From assembly GCF_001613245.1 (NCBI RefSeq), contig NZ_BDBZ01000001.1, positions 1-64,000 on the forward strand: 64,000 nucleotides of DNA, written 5' to 3'. How positions within the stretch are numbered: the stretch's first letter is position 1; each line of letters starts with the position of its first letter. Position numbers and translations under genes: made by a program. The stretch is from Nocardia speluncae NBRC 108251. GTDB taxonomy: Bacteria > Actinomycetota > Actinomycetes > Mycobacteriales > Mycobacteriaceae. Below, piece by piece: positions 7,933-16,632 of this stretch. Below the pieces are notes generated by a model. It worked only from the letters and a program-made list of their open reading frames with translations, was not told the origin of the DNA and searched no databases.

Positions 7933-9035
7933 CGATTGTTCCCTTCTGTCGCCGCGCGGGTGCCCACGTCGCCGGATCCGGTGACGAGGTCCCAGACGTC
8001 GGCGCCGCCTTCGAGGATCCGGTCGGCGAGGATGCCGGCCCAGTAGCGTTCCGACCCGTACCGTTCTCGCCAGGCCAGCAGGGCCGTGGTGGATCGGCCG
8101 AGCGGATATTCGGCGGTGAACCCGATCGCGCCGTGGAGTTGGTGGCCCGCGGCGGCGATTTCCCGGGCCGAGGACGAGGTCACCACTTTCGCGGCGGCGA
8201 TGGCGGTTCGCGCCCGGTTCGGATCGGAGCCGGCGTCCTCGGCTACGGCCGCTTCGATGGCCGTTTCCATGAGCGTGGTGAGCGCGGCCATACCGGCCAG
8301 CCGCTGCTGCACGGCCTGGAATTTGCTCAGCGGGCGGCCGAACTGGGTGCGCTGTCCCGCGTATTCGACGGTCCGGTCGCAGACAGCGCGCGCCGCGGCG
8401 GCGAGCGCGACGGCGTAGGCGAGCGCACCACGTTCGGTGAGTTCGGGTTCGCCGACCGGGGATTCGGCATACGATTCGACCGCGACGGCGTCGAAGTCGT
8501 AATCGGTGACGGCGGCACCGATGAGATCGGTACCGGGCGTCGCCGTGACGCCGGAGCCGGTGGCGGAAAGGAACGCCACCGCAGGCCCGCGATCCGCGAC
8601 GACCGGGTCGAGCAGTATCACCAGCCGATCGGCGTCGGCTCCGTGCACCACCGCCCGTACCGAGCCGTCCAGAACCGGTCCGCCGGCACCGGCTTCGCGG
8701 ACCGCAGTGCCGGGACGCGCGTGGGCAATCGTAGCGGTGTGCGCGCCCAGGGAGATATCACAGCGTGCCGCCAGCCAGCCGGCGAGCACAGTGTGCTCGA
8801 TGAGCATGGTGAGGGCACCGCCGGTGACCGCGGCCGAGACCACGGTGAGCGCCTCGGCGAGGGTGCCGCCGCTGCCGCCGCGGTCTTCGGGGATACCGAT
8901 TCCGGTGAATCCGGCGTCGGCGAGTACCGACCAGACGGCGCTGTCCATACCGGCGGCGGGAGTGGTGGTGTCGACACCCGCCCGTTCGATCATCGCGCGG
9001 ACGGTCGCGAGTAGTTCGGCGTTCGGGCCTGTCAT
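7929..9035 (-). CDS. Acyl-CoA dehydrogenase, divergent subunit (FadE-like)
   Basis: 368 aa starting MTGPNAELLATVRAM; the ATG at 9035 is preferred because it forms an ATGA overlap with the upstream acyl-CoA dehydrogenase gene. The N-terminal helical domain, mid beta domain and C-terminal helices (GQRTQFGRPLSKFQAVQQ; GHQLHGAIGFTAEYPL) are visible. The usual EGT(x)EI C-terminal block is absent. By family knowledge, actinobacterial steroid-degradation dehydrogenases are often alpha2-beta2 heterotetramers made by adjacent genes; this one looks like the less conserved partner of the 9032-10189 product. It would catalyse alpha,beta-dehydrogenation of an acyl-CoA with FAD. Confidence 0.9.
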   Translation of the reverse strand: MTGPNAELLATVRAMIERAGVDTTTPAAGMDSAVWSVLADAGFTGIGIPEDRGGSGGTLAEALTVVSAAVTGGALTMLIEHTVLAGWLAARCDISLGAHTATIAHARPGTAVREAGAGGPVLDGSVRAVVHGADADRLVILLDPVVADRGPAVAFLSATGSGVTATPGTDLIGAAVTDYDFDAVAVESYAESPVGEPELTERGALAYAVALAAAARAVCDRTVEYAGQRTQFGRPLSKFQAVQQRLAGMAALTTLMETAIEAAVAEDAGSDPNRARTAIAAAKVVTSSSAREIAAAGHQLHGAIGFTAEYPLGRSTTALLAWRERYGSERYWAGILADRILEGGADVWDLVTGSGDVGTRAATEGNNR

Positions 9036-10189
9036 CGCAATCCCATTCCGCGAGCGACGATTCCGCGAAGGATCTCGTTCGTCCCGCCACGTAGTGTGAA
9101 CGCCGGAATATGCAGCATGCTGTCGGCCAGCATGCGGGCGAACGGATCGTCGCCGGTGCGGCGGGGATCGGTAGCGCATGCGGCCCGCACTGCCTCCACC
9201 AGATCGCCTTCGAATGCCGACCCGAGGTCCTTCACCATCGCCGCCCGCACATCGGGCCGGCGCCCTCCGGCCAGTTCGGCGGCTACCGACAACGACATCC
9301 GGCGCAGGGCCCAGGCCTGCGCCGTGAGTGTTCCCAGCGTGATGCGTTGTTCCTCCGTGGCGCCGGAGCGGCGCAACTCGGCGGCCCAGGCCCGCAACAG
9401 CGGCATCGTGGACAGATAGCGTTCGGGACCGGAGCGTTCGAAGGCGAGCTCGCGCATCACCTGCGTCCAACCTTCACCGCGCCGGCCCAACAGGGCCTCC
9501 GGACCGACACGCGCGTCATGGAAGATCACCTCGTTGAAATGGGCCTCGCCGTCGATACTGCGCAGCGGGCGCACCTCGATATCGGGGTGTGACAGGTCTA
9601 CGAGGAATTGGGATAGTCCGGTCTGTCGATCACCTGCGTCGCCGTCACTGCGGGCGAGCAGCACCATGGCATGCGCCAGATGGGCGCCGGTGGTCCACAC
9701 CTTCGTCCCATTGAGGGTCCAGGATCCATCGTCGTGGGGGAGGGCACGGGTGCGGACGGCAGCGAGATCGGAGCCTGCCTCTGGTTCGCTCATGCCGATC
9801 GCGAAGAACAGTGTTCCGGCGGCGATTCCGGGCAGATAACGCTGTTTCTGTTCTTCGGTGCCGTTGGCGAGGATGCCCGGCGCCATCTGGCGGTCGGCGA
9901 TCCAGTGCGCGGCGACCGGTGCGCCGTGGGCGAGCAGCTCCTCGGTTACGACGAAACGTTCGACCGGAGACCTGTCGTGGCCGCCGTAGGCAGCCGGCAG
10001 GGTCATCCCCAGCCAGCCCTGCTGCCCGAGCCGGGCGCTGAACTCGGGATCGAATCCGCTCATCCAATTGTCCACGGCCGGAACGAATGTGAGCGCCGCG
10101 AGTTGCTCGTTCAGGAAGGTGCGTACCTCGGTGCGCAGCGCATGCAGTTCCGGGCTCTCGGCTACCGGCGAACCGGCTCCGGTGGTCAT
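9032..10189 (-). CDS. Acyl-CoA dehydrogenase (FadE-like)
   Basis: 385 aa with the canonical three-domain layout. Visible blocks are WLGMTLPAAYGG, EELLAHGAPVAAHWIADRQ, the FAD-contact segment FAIGMSEPEAGSDLAAVRT, the beta-domain KVWTTGAH and the C-terminal RGGTNEILRGIVARGMGL. The position that is Glu in EGT-type enzymes is Gly here, so the catalytic base must lie elsewhere, as in several steroid-type FadEs. It is ATGA-coupled on both sides (enoyl-CoA hydratase upstream, second dehydrogenase downstream), which supports a two-gene heteromeric enzyme followed by hydration. Confidence 0.93.
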   Translation of the reverse strand: MTTGAGSPVAESPELHALRTEVRTFLNEQLAALTFVPAVDNWMSGFDPEFSARLGQQGWLGMTLPAAYGGHDRSPVERFVVTEELLAHGAPVAAHWIADRQMAPGILANGTEEQKQRYLPGIAAGTLFFAIGMSEPEAGSDLAAVRTRALPHDDGSWTLNGTKVWTTGAHLAHAMVLLARSDGDAGDRQTGLSQFLVDLSHPDIEVRPLRSIDGEAHFNEVIFHDARVGPEALLGRRGEGWTQVMRELAFERSGPERYLSTMPLLRAWAAELRRSGATEEQRITLGTLTAQAWALRRMSLSVAAELAGGRRPDVRAAMVKDLGSAFEGDLVEAVRAACATDPRRTGDDPFARMLADSMLHIPAFTLRGGTNEILRGIVARGMGLR

Positions 10190-10986
10190 CGCCCCGGCCC
10201 TCGCGACGACCAGGATGCCTGCCCCTTACGCGACATCGACCACATCTGCACGCCGCGTTCGATCTCGAGTGCCGATGACCAGCTGACTGCCGGTGGCCCG
10301 AGCTCGAGGCGGGCGCTGGTCATGATCCGCCGGCTCAGCTCCGGGTCGGCGGCCGGCGTGGTGGTGAGCTCGGCGATGAGCGGATCGAGATCGGTTTCGG
10401 GGACGGCGGCGTAGGCGAGCCCGCAGGCGGCTGCCTCGGTTCCGGTCATCGAGCGTCCGCATGCGGCGAGGGCTACGGTTCGGGACCAGCCGGCCGCGCG
10501 ACCGAGCAGCGCGAGGTGACCGCCGCCCGGGTGGATGTTGCGGGCCAGGAACCCGCTGTCGAGCACCGAATCCGGCGTCAGCACCATGATGTCGGCGGCC
10601 AGGGCCAGGTTGAGTCCGGCGCCCACGGCGCCGCCGACGACTCGGGCGATCGTGGGAACCGGCAGGGAACCGACGCGCACGAAAGCGCTGTAGACCGCTG
10701 AAGTGCGGCGCACGGCTTCGGGAGAGGCCGGATCCGCAGAGGAGGCCGCGAGATCGCGGGTGTCCGCACCACTGCAGAAGTATGCGCCGGCGGAGCGTAC
10801 GACGACCGCGCCGATAGTGGGGTCGTTCTCGACCTGATCGCAGAATTCGCCGATGAGCGCGGCCATTTCGAGGGTGATGGCGTTCTTGCGGCGGGGATTG
10901 TCGAGGGTCAACTGCGCGACGCCGCCGGTGAACTCGGTCAGAACCGAGGCTTCTGGCGGTGCGCCGGCCGAATCGTCTGGCGTCAT
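10186..10986 (-). CDS. Enoyl-CoA hydratase/isomerase family protein
   Basis: A 266-aa crotonase-fold protein, first gene of the operon. Family blocks are LTLDNPRRKNAITLEMAAL, the oxyanion-hole segment AYFCSGADTRDL and PVPTIARVVGGAVGAGLNLALAADI, where the second oxyanion Gly lies. Hydratase catalytic glutamates are not obvious after GGAVGAG, so an isomerase, hydrolase or hydro-lyase role is also possible. It overlaps the first fadE by ATGA. The promoter with the TTGGATCCAA palindrome lies just upstream and is shared divergently with the SDR gene at 11121. Confidence 0.9.
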   Translation of the reverse strand: MTPDDSAGAPPEASVLTEFTGGVAQLTLDNPRRKNAITLEMAALIGEFCDQVENDPTIGAVVVRSAGAYFCSGADTRDLAASSADPASPEAVRRTSAVYSAFVRVGSLPVPTIARVVGGAVGAGLNLALAADIMVLTPDSVLDSGFLARNIHPGGGHLALLGRAAGWSRTVALAACGRSMTGTEAAACGLAYAAVPETDLDPLIAELTTTPAADPELSRRIMTSARLELGPPAVSWSSALEIERGVQMWSMSRKGQASWSSRGPGR

Positions 10987-11004
10987 GAACCAGACCGTAG
11001 CAGA

Positions 11005-11041
11005 TTGGATCCAAAATAAGATCCATTATTGATTGACAATC
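11005..11041. promoter_or_regulatory. Bidirectional promoter/operator region with two palindromes
   Basis: TTGGATCCAA (11005-11014) is a perfect 10-bp palindrome, and GATTG-A-CAATC (11031-11041) is a perfect inverted repeat with a 1-base centre. They lie in the AT-rich stretch between the divergent enoyl-CoA hydratase operon and SDR gene. The GntR regulator at the end of the operon is the likeliest binder; this is inference. Confidence 0.5.
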
Positions 11042-11120
11042 TGTGGTGTGCGCCCGGAGAGTGGCAACAGTGAAGAACGCCAACCGGATTCGACCGAGTG
11101 GCGGGCAGAGAGGAGTACTC

Positions 11121-11879
11121 GTGTTCGAGTTGACCGGGCGGATCGCCCTGGTATCCGGAGCAGGTCAGAGCGTGGGCGAAGGCATCGCGACGGTGCTCGC
11201 GCGGCAGGGTGCCGCGGTGATCGTCAACGACCTCTTCGGCGAGCGAGCCGAGCGGGTGGCCGCGCAGATCGTCGCCGAGGGCAACACGGCGATCGCGAAG
11301 GCGTTCGATGTCACCGATTACGAGGCAACCGTCGCCGCCGTCCGTGCGGCCGAGGCCGAACTGGGCGGGCAAGTGAACATCCTGGTGAACAATGCCGGGG
11401 TCGCGCAGACGCGAGTCATCAAGCCGTTCCGCGAGCTCACTCCCGACCAGTGGCCGCCGTCGATCGATCTCAACATCTACGGCGCGATGAACTGCGTCAA
11501 AGCCGTGCTGGACGGGATGTGTGACTCCGGTTGGGGCCGGATCGTGCAGATCTCGTCGGGCTCGGCGCGAACGGGGCAGAACATCAACTACTCGATGTAT
11601 GCCACCGGCAAGAGCGGTATCGAGGGTTTCATCCGGCATCTGGCGGCGGAGACCGGGCAGTATGGCGTTACGGCGAATATTGTCGCACTCGGCCAGCAGG
11701 CCAACCTGGCGGAGAAGATGACGCCGGAGATGATCGACAAGATCATTACGACCATCCCGATCGGCCGTCTCGGCGATCCGATCGAGGTCGGGGCTTTCTG
11801 CGCGTATCTGGCCTCGAACGAGTCCGGGGGGATGACCGGCCAGACCCTGGACTTCAACGGTGGGTCGCAGACCCGATGA
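11121..11879 (+). CDS. Short-chain dehydrogenase/reductase (SDR)
   Basis: 252 aa. The GTG at 11121 is chosen because AGGAG stands 5-6 bases before it and the product starts directly at the fold (VFELTGRIALVSGAGQSVGEG). The nucleotide-binding glycine motif is GAGQSVG, slightly atypical because the usual G-I-G is S-V-G. NNAG is present and the catalytic pair is in YATGK, with Ser in QISSGSA. The C-terminus ends in a typical GGMTGQTLDFNGG block. Probably an NAD(P)-dependent alcohol/ketone oxidoreductase or 3-hydroxyacyl-CoA dehydrogenase. It is divergent from the acyl-CoA operon and would follow its hydratase step logically. Confidence 0.9.
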   Translation: MFELTGRIALVSGAGQSVGEGIATVLARQGAAVIVNDLFGERAERVAAQIVAEGNTAIAKAFDVTDYEATVAAVRAAEAELGGQVNILVNNAGVAQTRVIKPFRELTPDQWPPSIDLNIYGAMNCVKAVLDGMCDSGWGRIVQISSGSARTGQNINYSMYATGKSGIEGFIRHLAAETGQYGVTANIVALGQQANLAEKMTPEMIDKIITTIPIGRLGDPIEVGAFCAYLASNESGGMTGQTLDFNGGSQTR

Positions 11880-11976
11880 GCGGGATATGGCGACGCCGCC
11901 GCAGATGAGATCGACCCGGCGGTGAGCGTGGACTCCACCACTGCGGCCGACCGGACGCGGCGCAGAAAAATCCCGG

Positions 11977-12777
11977 CTAATGGGACGCGAGATCCGCCGC
12001 GACGCACCGATCCCAGATCTCGCGCGCCGCTACCCGCACCGGACCCACCAGCGTGCGGTAGTCGAGCGAGGTGACCGGCGCGCACACCGAGATCCCGGCC
12101 AGGTTGCCGTAGATATGGTCGGGCGGCCCGAGTGAGACGCCCACACAGCCGAGGCCGGTGAACGCTTCCCCGCGATCGAACGCCGCGCCACGATCACGGA
12201 CGGCGGCGAGATCGTCCGCGAGCTGGGCTTCGGTCGTCATACTCTGCGGTGTGCGCCGGACCGGTGCGCCGCCGCCCGAGCGGCGGAGTTCGCCGGAGAT
12301 CGGCCGGTGGCCGGACTCCCCGGCGAAAGCCAGCTGTGCCTTACCCACCGCTGTGAGGTGGGCGGGTATCCGCTGACCGACGGCCGTGGGCGTGGGGCCG
12401 GAGGCGCGGCCGTTGACCTTCGCCAGATAGACGGTGTCGCCGCGGCTGACAACGGCGAGCTGGATGGTGAGTCCGGTGCGGTGCGCGAACGCCTGCATGA
12501 TCGGCCGGGCGCCGCGCAGCAGGCGGTTCTGATTGAGCGCCGCCTGGCCCATCTCATAGGCCTTGACGCCGAGTTCGTAGGTCTGTTCGGGCGAACGCGC
12601 GAGCCAGCCCGTGTTCGTGAGCTGTTCCAGCAGGCGATGGACCGAGGAGCGCGGCAGGCCGGTGCGGGAGGTGACCTGCGCGAGGGTGAAAGGACCGGCC
12701 CCGTTGAACGTCTCCAGAACGAGGGATATCCGCTCGACGACCGAGACCGGTACTCCAGCGGGACTTGATGTTCTCAT
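11977..12777 (-). CDS. IclR-family transcriptional regulator
   Basis: 266 aa with an N-terminal winged helix (SVVERISLVLETFNGAG; TGLPRSSVHRLLEQL) and the C-terminal IclR effector domain (HRTGLTIQLAVVSRGDTVYL; AVGKAQLAF; GLGCVGVSL). The ATG at 12777 has GGAGG four to five bases upstream; a second in-frame ATG lies at 12798. It is divergent from the KshA-type oxygenase gene and has a tight cluster of inverted repeats 18-41 bases before its start, so it probably controls both itself and the ring-attack operon. The effector is unknown, presumably a pathway intermediate. Confidence 0.92.
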   Translation of the reverse strand: MRTSSPAGVPVSVVERISLVLETFNGAGPFTLAQVTSRTGLPRSSVHRLLEQLTNTGWLARSPEQTYELGVKAYEMGQAALNQNRLLRGARPIMQAFAHRTGLTIQLAVVSRGDTVYLAKVNGRASGPTPTAVGQRIPAHLTAVGKAQLAFAGESGHRPISGELRRSGGGAPVRRTPQSMTTEAQLADDLAAVRDRGAAFDRGEAFTGLGCVGVSLGPPDHIYGNLAGISVCAPVTSLDYRTLVGPVRVAAREIWDRCVAADLASH

Positions 12778-12794
12778 CCGACCTCCAGCACGCA

Positions 12795-12818
12795 TCACAG
12801 CTCTGTGACGTGAGTCAC
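12795..12818. promoter_or_regulatory. Overlapping inverted repeats, candidate IclR operator
   Basis: TCACAG-CT-CTGTGA (12795-12808) and GTGAC-GTGA-GTCAC (12805-12818) are both perfect inverted repeats that overlap each other. They lie between the IclR gene and the Rieske oxygenase gene, close to the IclR start, as expected for autoregulation. Confidence 0.5.
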
Positions 12819-13045
12819 GGTACTACTACATGCGGGGCAGCTCAACGCACCGTGACGAGCATCGTCTCCGACGATCGCATCCAGCCACCGCCACGGCCGA
12901 GTGGTCCTCCCGGTCAGCGAGACGCCGGCCGGGTCGGAAAAGGCTCCCACTCAGCAGGAGATTCGGGTCACACCGGGGTCGCGGCTGCGAAGGTGGACAC
13001 ATTGCGACGAGTTCCGCGGTCGCAATCATCTGACCAGGAGGTATC

Positions 13046-14230
13046 GTGAGTCCCACGATCGAGACCGGCAATGAAGTCCGTGTCATCGACACCGGTGCGC
13101 CGCCTGCGCGTTATGCGCGGGGCTGGCACTGCCTCGGTCTGCTGCGTGACTTCGCCGACGGCCGCCCGCACCAGATCGCCGCGTTCGGTACCGAGCTCGT
13201 CGTCTTCCGCGGCGAGGACGGGAAGGTGAACGTCCTCAACGCGTTCTGCCCGCATATGGGTGGGAATCTGGCCCGAGGCACCGTGAAGGGCAACGATATC
13301 GCCTGCCCCTTCCACGACTGGCGGTGGCGTGGGGACGGGAAATGTGCATCCATCCCGTACGCCCGGCGGGTTCCGCCGCTGGCCCGGACCAAAGCGTGGC
13401 CGACCAGGGAGATCAGTGGGCAGCTGTTCGTCTGGAACGACCCGCAGGGCAGCAAGCCGCCCGCCGGGCTGGAGATTCCGGCGATCCCGACCTACGGGGA
13501 TCCGGGGTGGACGGACTGGGTGTGGAATTCGATCGTGGTCGAGGGCTCGCACTGCCGCGAAATCGTCGACAACGTCGTCGATATGGCGCATTTCTTCTAC
13601 GTCCACTACGCCATGCCGACCTATTTCCGGAATGTCTTCGAGGGCCATACCGCGACCCAGGTCATGCGGTCGCTGCCACGTGCCGATGCGACCGGAGTCA
13701 GCACCAGCACGAATTACAACGACGAAGGTCAATCGGACGCCACGTATTACGGTCCTTCGTACATGATCGACAAGCTCTGGAGCGGCGGCCAGGCCGGGGC
13801 CGGTGAGCCGCGTATCTACCTGATCAACTGCCATTACCCGATCAGTCCGACCTCGTTCCGGCTGCAGTACGGCGTGATGGTGGAGAAGCCGACCGGCATG
13901 GACGATGCCGCGGCCGAGCAGGTCGCTACCGCTGTGGCGCAGGGCGTCGCGATCGGTTTCGAACAGGACGTGGAGATCTGGAAGAACAAATCGCGGATCG
14001 ACAATCCGCTGCTGTGCGAGGAAGACGGCCCGGTATATCAGCTGCGCCGTTGGTACGAACAGTTCTACGTCGACGTCGAGGACATCGAGCCGGAGATGGT
14101 CAACCGGTTCGAATTCGAGATCGATACCGAACGCGCCCTGCAGAATTGGCAGGACGAGGTCGATGCGAATCTGGCCGCCGGTCGTAGCGCCATCCCGGCG
14201 CAGCGTCGGGCAGCCTCCGCATCCTCCTGA
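13046..14230 (+). CDS. kshA: Rieske oxygenase, KshA-type 3-ketosteroid 9alpha-hydroxylase terminal component
   Basis: 394 aa, GTG start after AGGAGG. The Rieske [2Fe-2S] ligands are C68-x-H70 and C87-x2-H90 (FCPHMGG and CPFHDW). The mononuclear iron site shows the KshA block DNVVDMAHFFYVH and a later Asp in GFEQDVEIWKNK. The first-line segment ARGWHCLGLL also matches KshA. The family hydroxylates 3-ketosteroids at C9, which with Delta1-dehydrogenation opens ring B. It is followed at short distance by hsaA-like and hsaC-like genes, so ring hydroxylation, aromatic hydroxylation and ring cleavage are encoded in one run. No KshB reductase is in the window. The true substrate may be another polycyclic ketone. 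Confidence 0.88.
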   Translation: MSPTIETGNEVRVIDTGAPPARYARGWHCLGLLRDFADGRPHQIAAFGTELVVFRGEDGKVNVLNAFCPHMGGNLARGTVKGNDIACPFHDWRWRGDGKCASIPYARRVPPLARTKAWPTREISGQLFVWNDPQGSKPPAGLEIPAIPTYGDPGWTDWVWNSIVVEGSHCREIVDNVVDMAHFFYVHYAMPTYFRNVFEGHTATQVMRSLPRADATGVSTSTNYNDEGQSDATYYGPSYMIDKLWSGGQAGAGEPRIYLINCHYPISPTSFRLQYGVMVEKPTGMDDAAAEQVATAVAQGVAIGFEQDVEIWKNKSRIDNPLLCEEDGPVYQLRRWYEQFYVDVEDIEPEMVNRFEFEIDTERALQNWQDEVDANLAAGRSAIPAQRRAASASS

Positions 14231-14276
14231 CCACTCTCACCCCGAAACATTCCCGTTTCCCGGACCAGGAGCTCCG

Positions 14277-15461
14277 ATGTCCTACGAAGTACTCGACAAG
14301 ATCGTCGCCATCGCCGACGAGATCCGCGCCGGCGCCGAGGAGGGGGATTCCCTCGGCCGTCTGCCCGACGATATGGCCAAAGGCCTGAAGGATGCCGGAA
14401 TCATCCGGCTGCTGCAGCGCAAGAAGTACAACGGCTACGAGGCGCATCCGCGCGAGTTCGCCGAAACCGTGATGAAGACCGCGAGTTTCTACGGTTCCGC
14501 CGGTTGGGTCGGCGGCATCGTGGGTGTGCACCCCTGGCAGCTCGCTTTCGCCGATCCCAAGGTGCAGGAGGAAATCCTCGGCGAAGACACCGATACCTGG
14601 CAGGCCTCGCCGTACATGCCCGGCGGTGTCGCCGTGCCGACAGGCGATGGTTATGTGATGAACGGCCGCTGGCAATTCTCCTCCGGCACCGATCATTGTG
14701 ACTGGATTTTCCTCGGCGCCATGGTAGGTGGTGCCGACGGTAAACCGTTGATGCCGCCACAGAGCCTGCACGTGATTCTGCCCCGGTCGGACTATGAGAT
14801 CGTCGCGGATTCCTGGGATGTGGTCGGACTGCGCGGCACCGGAAGCAAGGACATCATCGTCAAGAATGCCTTCATTCCGAACTACCGGGTGATGGACGGG
14901 GGGAAGGTGATCGACGGTACCGCGGCGAAAGAGTACGGCGTCACGGAAACGCTCTACAAGATGCCCTGGTCCACCATGTTCCCGCTGGGCATCACCGCCG
15001 CGACCATCGGCATCTGCGAAGGCGTGCTCGCGGCGGGGGTCGACTATCAGCGCAACCGGGTCGGTGCGACAGGCACGCTCGTCAAGGACGATCCCTACGT
15101 TCTGCACGCGCTCGGTGAGGCGGCATCGGAGATCGATGCGGCCCGGCAGCAACTGCTGGCCAATGTCGACCGTATCTGGGACAAGGTCGACCGCGGCGAG
15201 GAGATCGACTTCGAAGCGCGGGCCGCGGTGCGCCGCGATCAGGCCCGTGCCGCCTGGCGGGCGGTCCGCGCCGCCGACGAGATCTTCGACCGAGCGGGCG
15301 GTAACGCGCTGCGGATGGACAATCCGCTCCAGCGATTCTGGCGTGACGCGCATGCCGGTCTGCACCACGCCATCCATGTCACCAGCACCACGTATCACGC
15401 GGCCGCCATGTCGTCACTCGGTGTGGAGGTCCCCGAGGGACCGCTGCGCGTGATGATCTGA
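14277..15461 (+). CDS. Flavin-dependent aromatic monooxygenase, HsaA-like (acyl-CoA dehydrogenase fold)
   Basis: 394 aa from the ATG at 14277, preceded by an AGGAG site; the longer upstream frame is not coding. It has the group D two-component flavoprotein monooxygenase fold: helical N-terminus (RLPDDMAKGLKDAGIIRLLQ), mid-domain GRWQFSSGTDHCDWIFLGAM and SWDVVGLRGTGSKDIIV, and helical C-terminus (NALRMDNPLQRFWRDAHAGLHH). HsaA is the same length and hydroxylates the phenolic A ring of 3-HSA at C4 using FMNH2 from HsaB. It stands between the Rieske and extradiol dioxygenase genes. No separate reductase gene is adjacent; the flavin reductase domain at 34774-36879 is the only visible candidate. 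Confidence 0.87.
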   Translation: MSYEVLDKIVAIADEIRAGAEEGDSLGRLPDDMAKGLKDAGIIRLLQRKKYNGYEAHPREFAETVMKTASFYGSAGWVGGIVGVHPWQLAFADPKVQEEILGEDTDTWQASPYMPGGVAVPTGDGYVMNGRWQFSSGTDHCDWIFLGAMVGGADGKPLMPPQSLHVILPRSDYEIVADSWDVVGLRGTGSKDIIVKNAFIPNYRVMDGGKVIDGTAAKEYGVTETLYKMPWSTMFPLGITAATIGICEGVLAAGVDYQRNRVGATGTLVKDDPYVLHALGEAASEIDAARQQLLANVDRIWDKVDRGEEIDFEARAAVRRDQARAAWRAVRAADEIFDRAGGNALRMDNPLQRFWRDAHAGLHHAIHVTSTTYHAAAMSSLGVEVPEGPLRVMI

Positions 15462-15490
15462 GAGCCCCGGAAAGGAATTACGGACACACG

Positions 15491-16438
15491 ATGACGGAAA
15501 TCAGAGCACTCGGCTACGTACGGGTTCAGGCCACCGATATGGAACGCTGGCGTGAGCTCGGGTTCGAGGTACTGGGCTTCGCACCCGGTTTCGGTGACGA
15601 AACCGACGCCCTGCACTTCCGGATGGACGAGCGAGCATCACGCATCACCGTCGAGCACGGTGACGTCGACCGGGTGACCGCGGTCGGCTGGGAGGTCCGG
15701 GACGCGCCCGCGCTACGCCGGCTGACCGCCACCCTGGACGGGGCCGGTGTCGCGTATACGCCCATGAGCCAGGAGCTGGCCGACAGGCGCAAAGTCGAGG
15801 CCGGTATCTGCCTGAAGGATCCCGGCGGCACCCCGCTGGAATTCTTCTACGGACCGGTGCTCGAACACAGCCCGGTGATCACCAAGTTCGGCCAGAAATT
15901 CGTCACCGGCGATCAGGGCCTGGGCCATGTGGTGATGCCGACGACCAACTTCGACGAATCGTTCGCCTTCTACACCGAAACCCTGGGGTTTCTGTCCCGG
16001 GGCGCTTTCCGGATGCCTGCGCCACCGGAGGCGGGTCCGTTGCGGATCCGGTTCATGGGAGTCAATCAGCGTCACCACAGCCTGGCGATCATGCCCAGCA
16101 TGGAGGGTCGCGATCCGGGCCTGATCCACGTCATGGTCGAGGTGGACGAACTCGACGCGGTCGGCCGCGCCTACGACCAGGTAGCGGCCCGCGGTTTCCC
16201 GGTGTCCTCGACCCTGGGCCGGCACACCAACGACAAGATGATCTCGTTCTACGTGCGGGTACCCGGTGGCTGGGATATCGAATACGGCACCGGCGCCAAG
16301 CTCGTCGACGAAACCTATTACACGGCCGAAGAGATCACCGCCGACAGCTACTGGGGCCACGAATGGATGTGGGCCCGAGAGATGAAGGAAGCGCAGCGGG
16401 CTGCGGAAGCCGGCGAAGCAGAACCGGCGCGAGCCTGA
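15491..16438 (+). CDS. Extradiol ring-cleavage dioxygenase, VOC superfamily (HsaC/BphC-like)
   Basis: 315 aa with two VOC modules, as in type I extradiol dioxygenases. The second module carries the iron ligands of the 2-His-1-Glu site: His in QGLGHVVMP, His in GLIHVMVEVD and Glu in WDIEYGTG. The HH pair in VNQRHHSLAIMP matches the active-site His that acts in catalysis. It should cleave a catechol made by the HsaA-like enzyme, next to one hydroxyl. The gene starts 29 bases after the monooxygenase gene and ends the ring-attack operon; a GC-rich hairpin lies downstream. Confidence 0.92.
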   Translation: MTEIRALGYVRVQATDMERWRELGFEVLGFAPGFGDETDALHFRMDERASRITVEHGDVDRVTAVGWEVRDAPALRRLTATLDGAGVAYTPMSQELADRRKVEAGICLKDPGGTPLEFFYGPVLEHSPVITKFGQKFVTGDQGLGHVVMPTTNFDESFAFYTETLGFLSRGAFRMPAPPEAGPLRIRFMGVNQRHHSLAIMPSMEGRDPGLIHVMVEVDELDAVGRAYDQVAARGFPVSSTLGRHTNDKMISFYVRVPGGWDIEYGTGAKLVDETYYTAEEITADSYWGHEWMWAREMKEAQRAAEAGEAEPARA

Positions 16439-16513
16439 GCTCCCGCCGATTCCGGTGCAGGGACCGCTGAGCCGGAGGGTGAGCCCGCCCGTCCGGTTGT
16501 GCCTGCCGAAGGT

Positions 16514-16547
16514 GGCGGGCCGGCACTCCACGGTGTCGGCCCGCCAA
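16514..16547 (+). terminator. GC-rich hairpin, possible terminator
   Basis: A 14-bp stem with one mismatch (TGGCGGGCCGGCAC and GTGTCGGCCCGCCA) encloses a 6-base loop after the dioxygenase gene. There is no T-tract, so intrinsic termination is uncertain. Confidence 0.4.
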
Positions 16548-16632
16548 CCGGAGGCGGCCGGTTCTGGAAGCGGCAGTGGTGGTGTGCGGCAATAGTTCGG
16601 CAGGGCGTTGCAGGTCTGACGAGGGACGTGAT

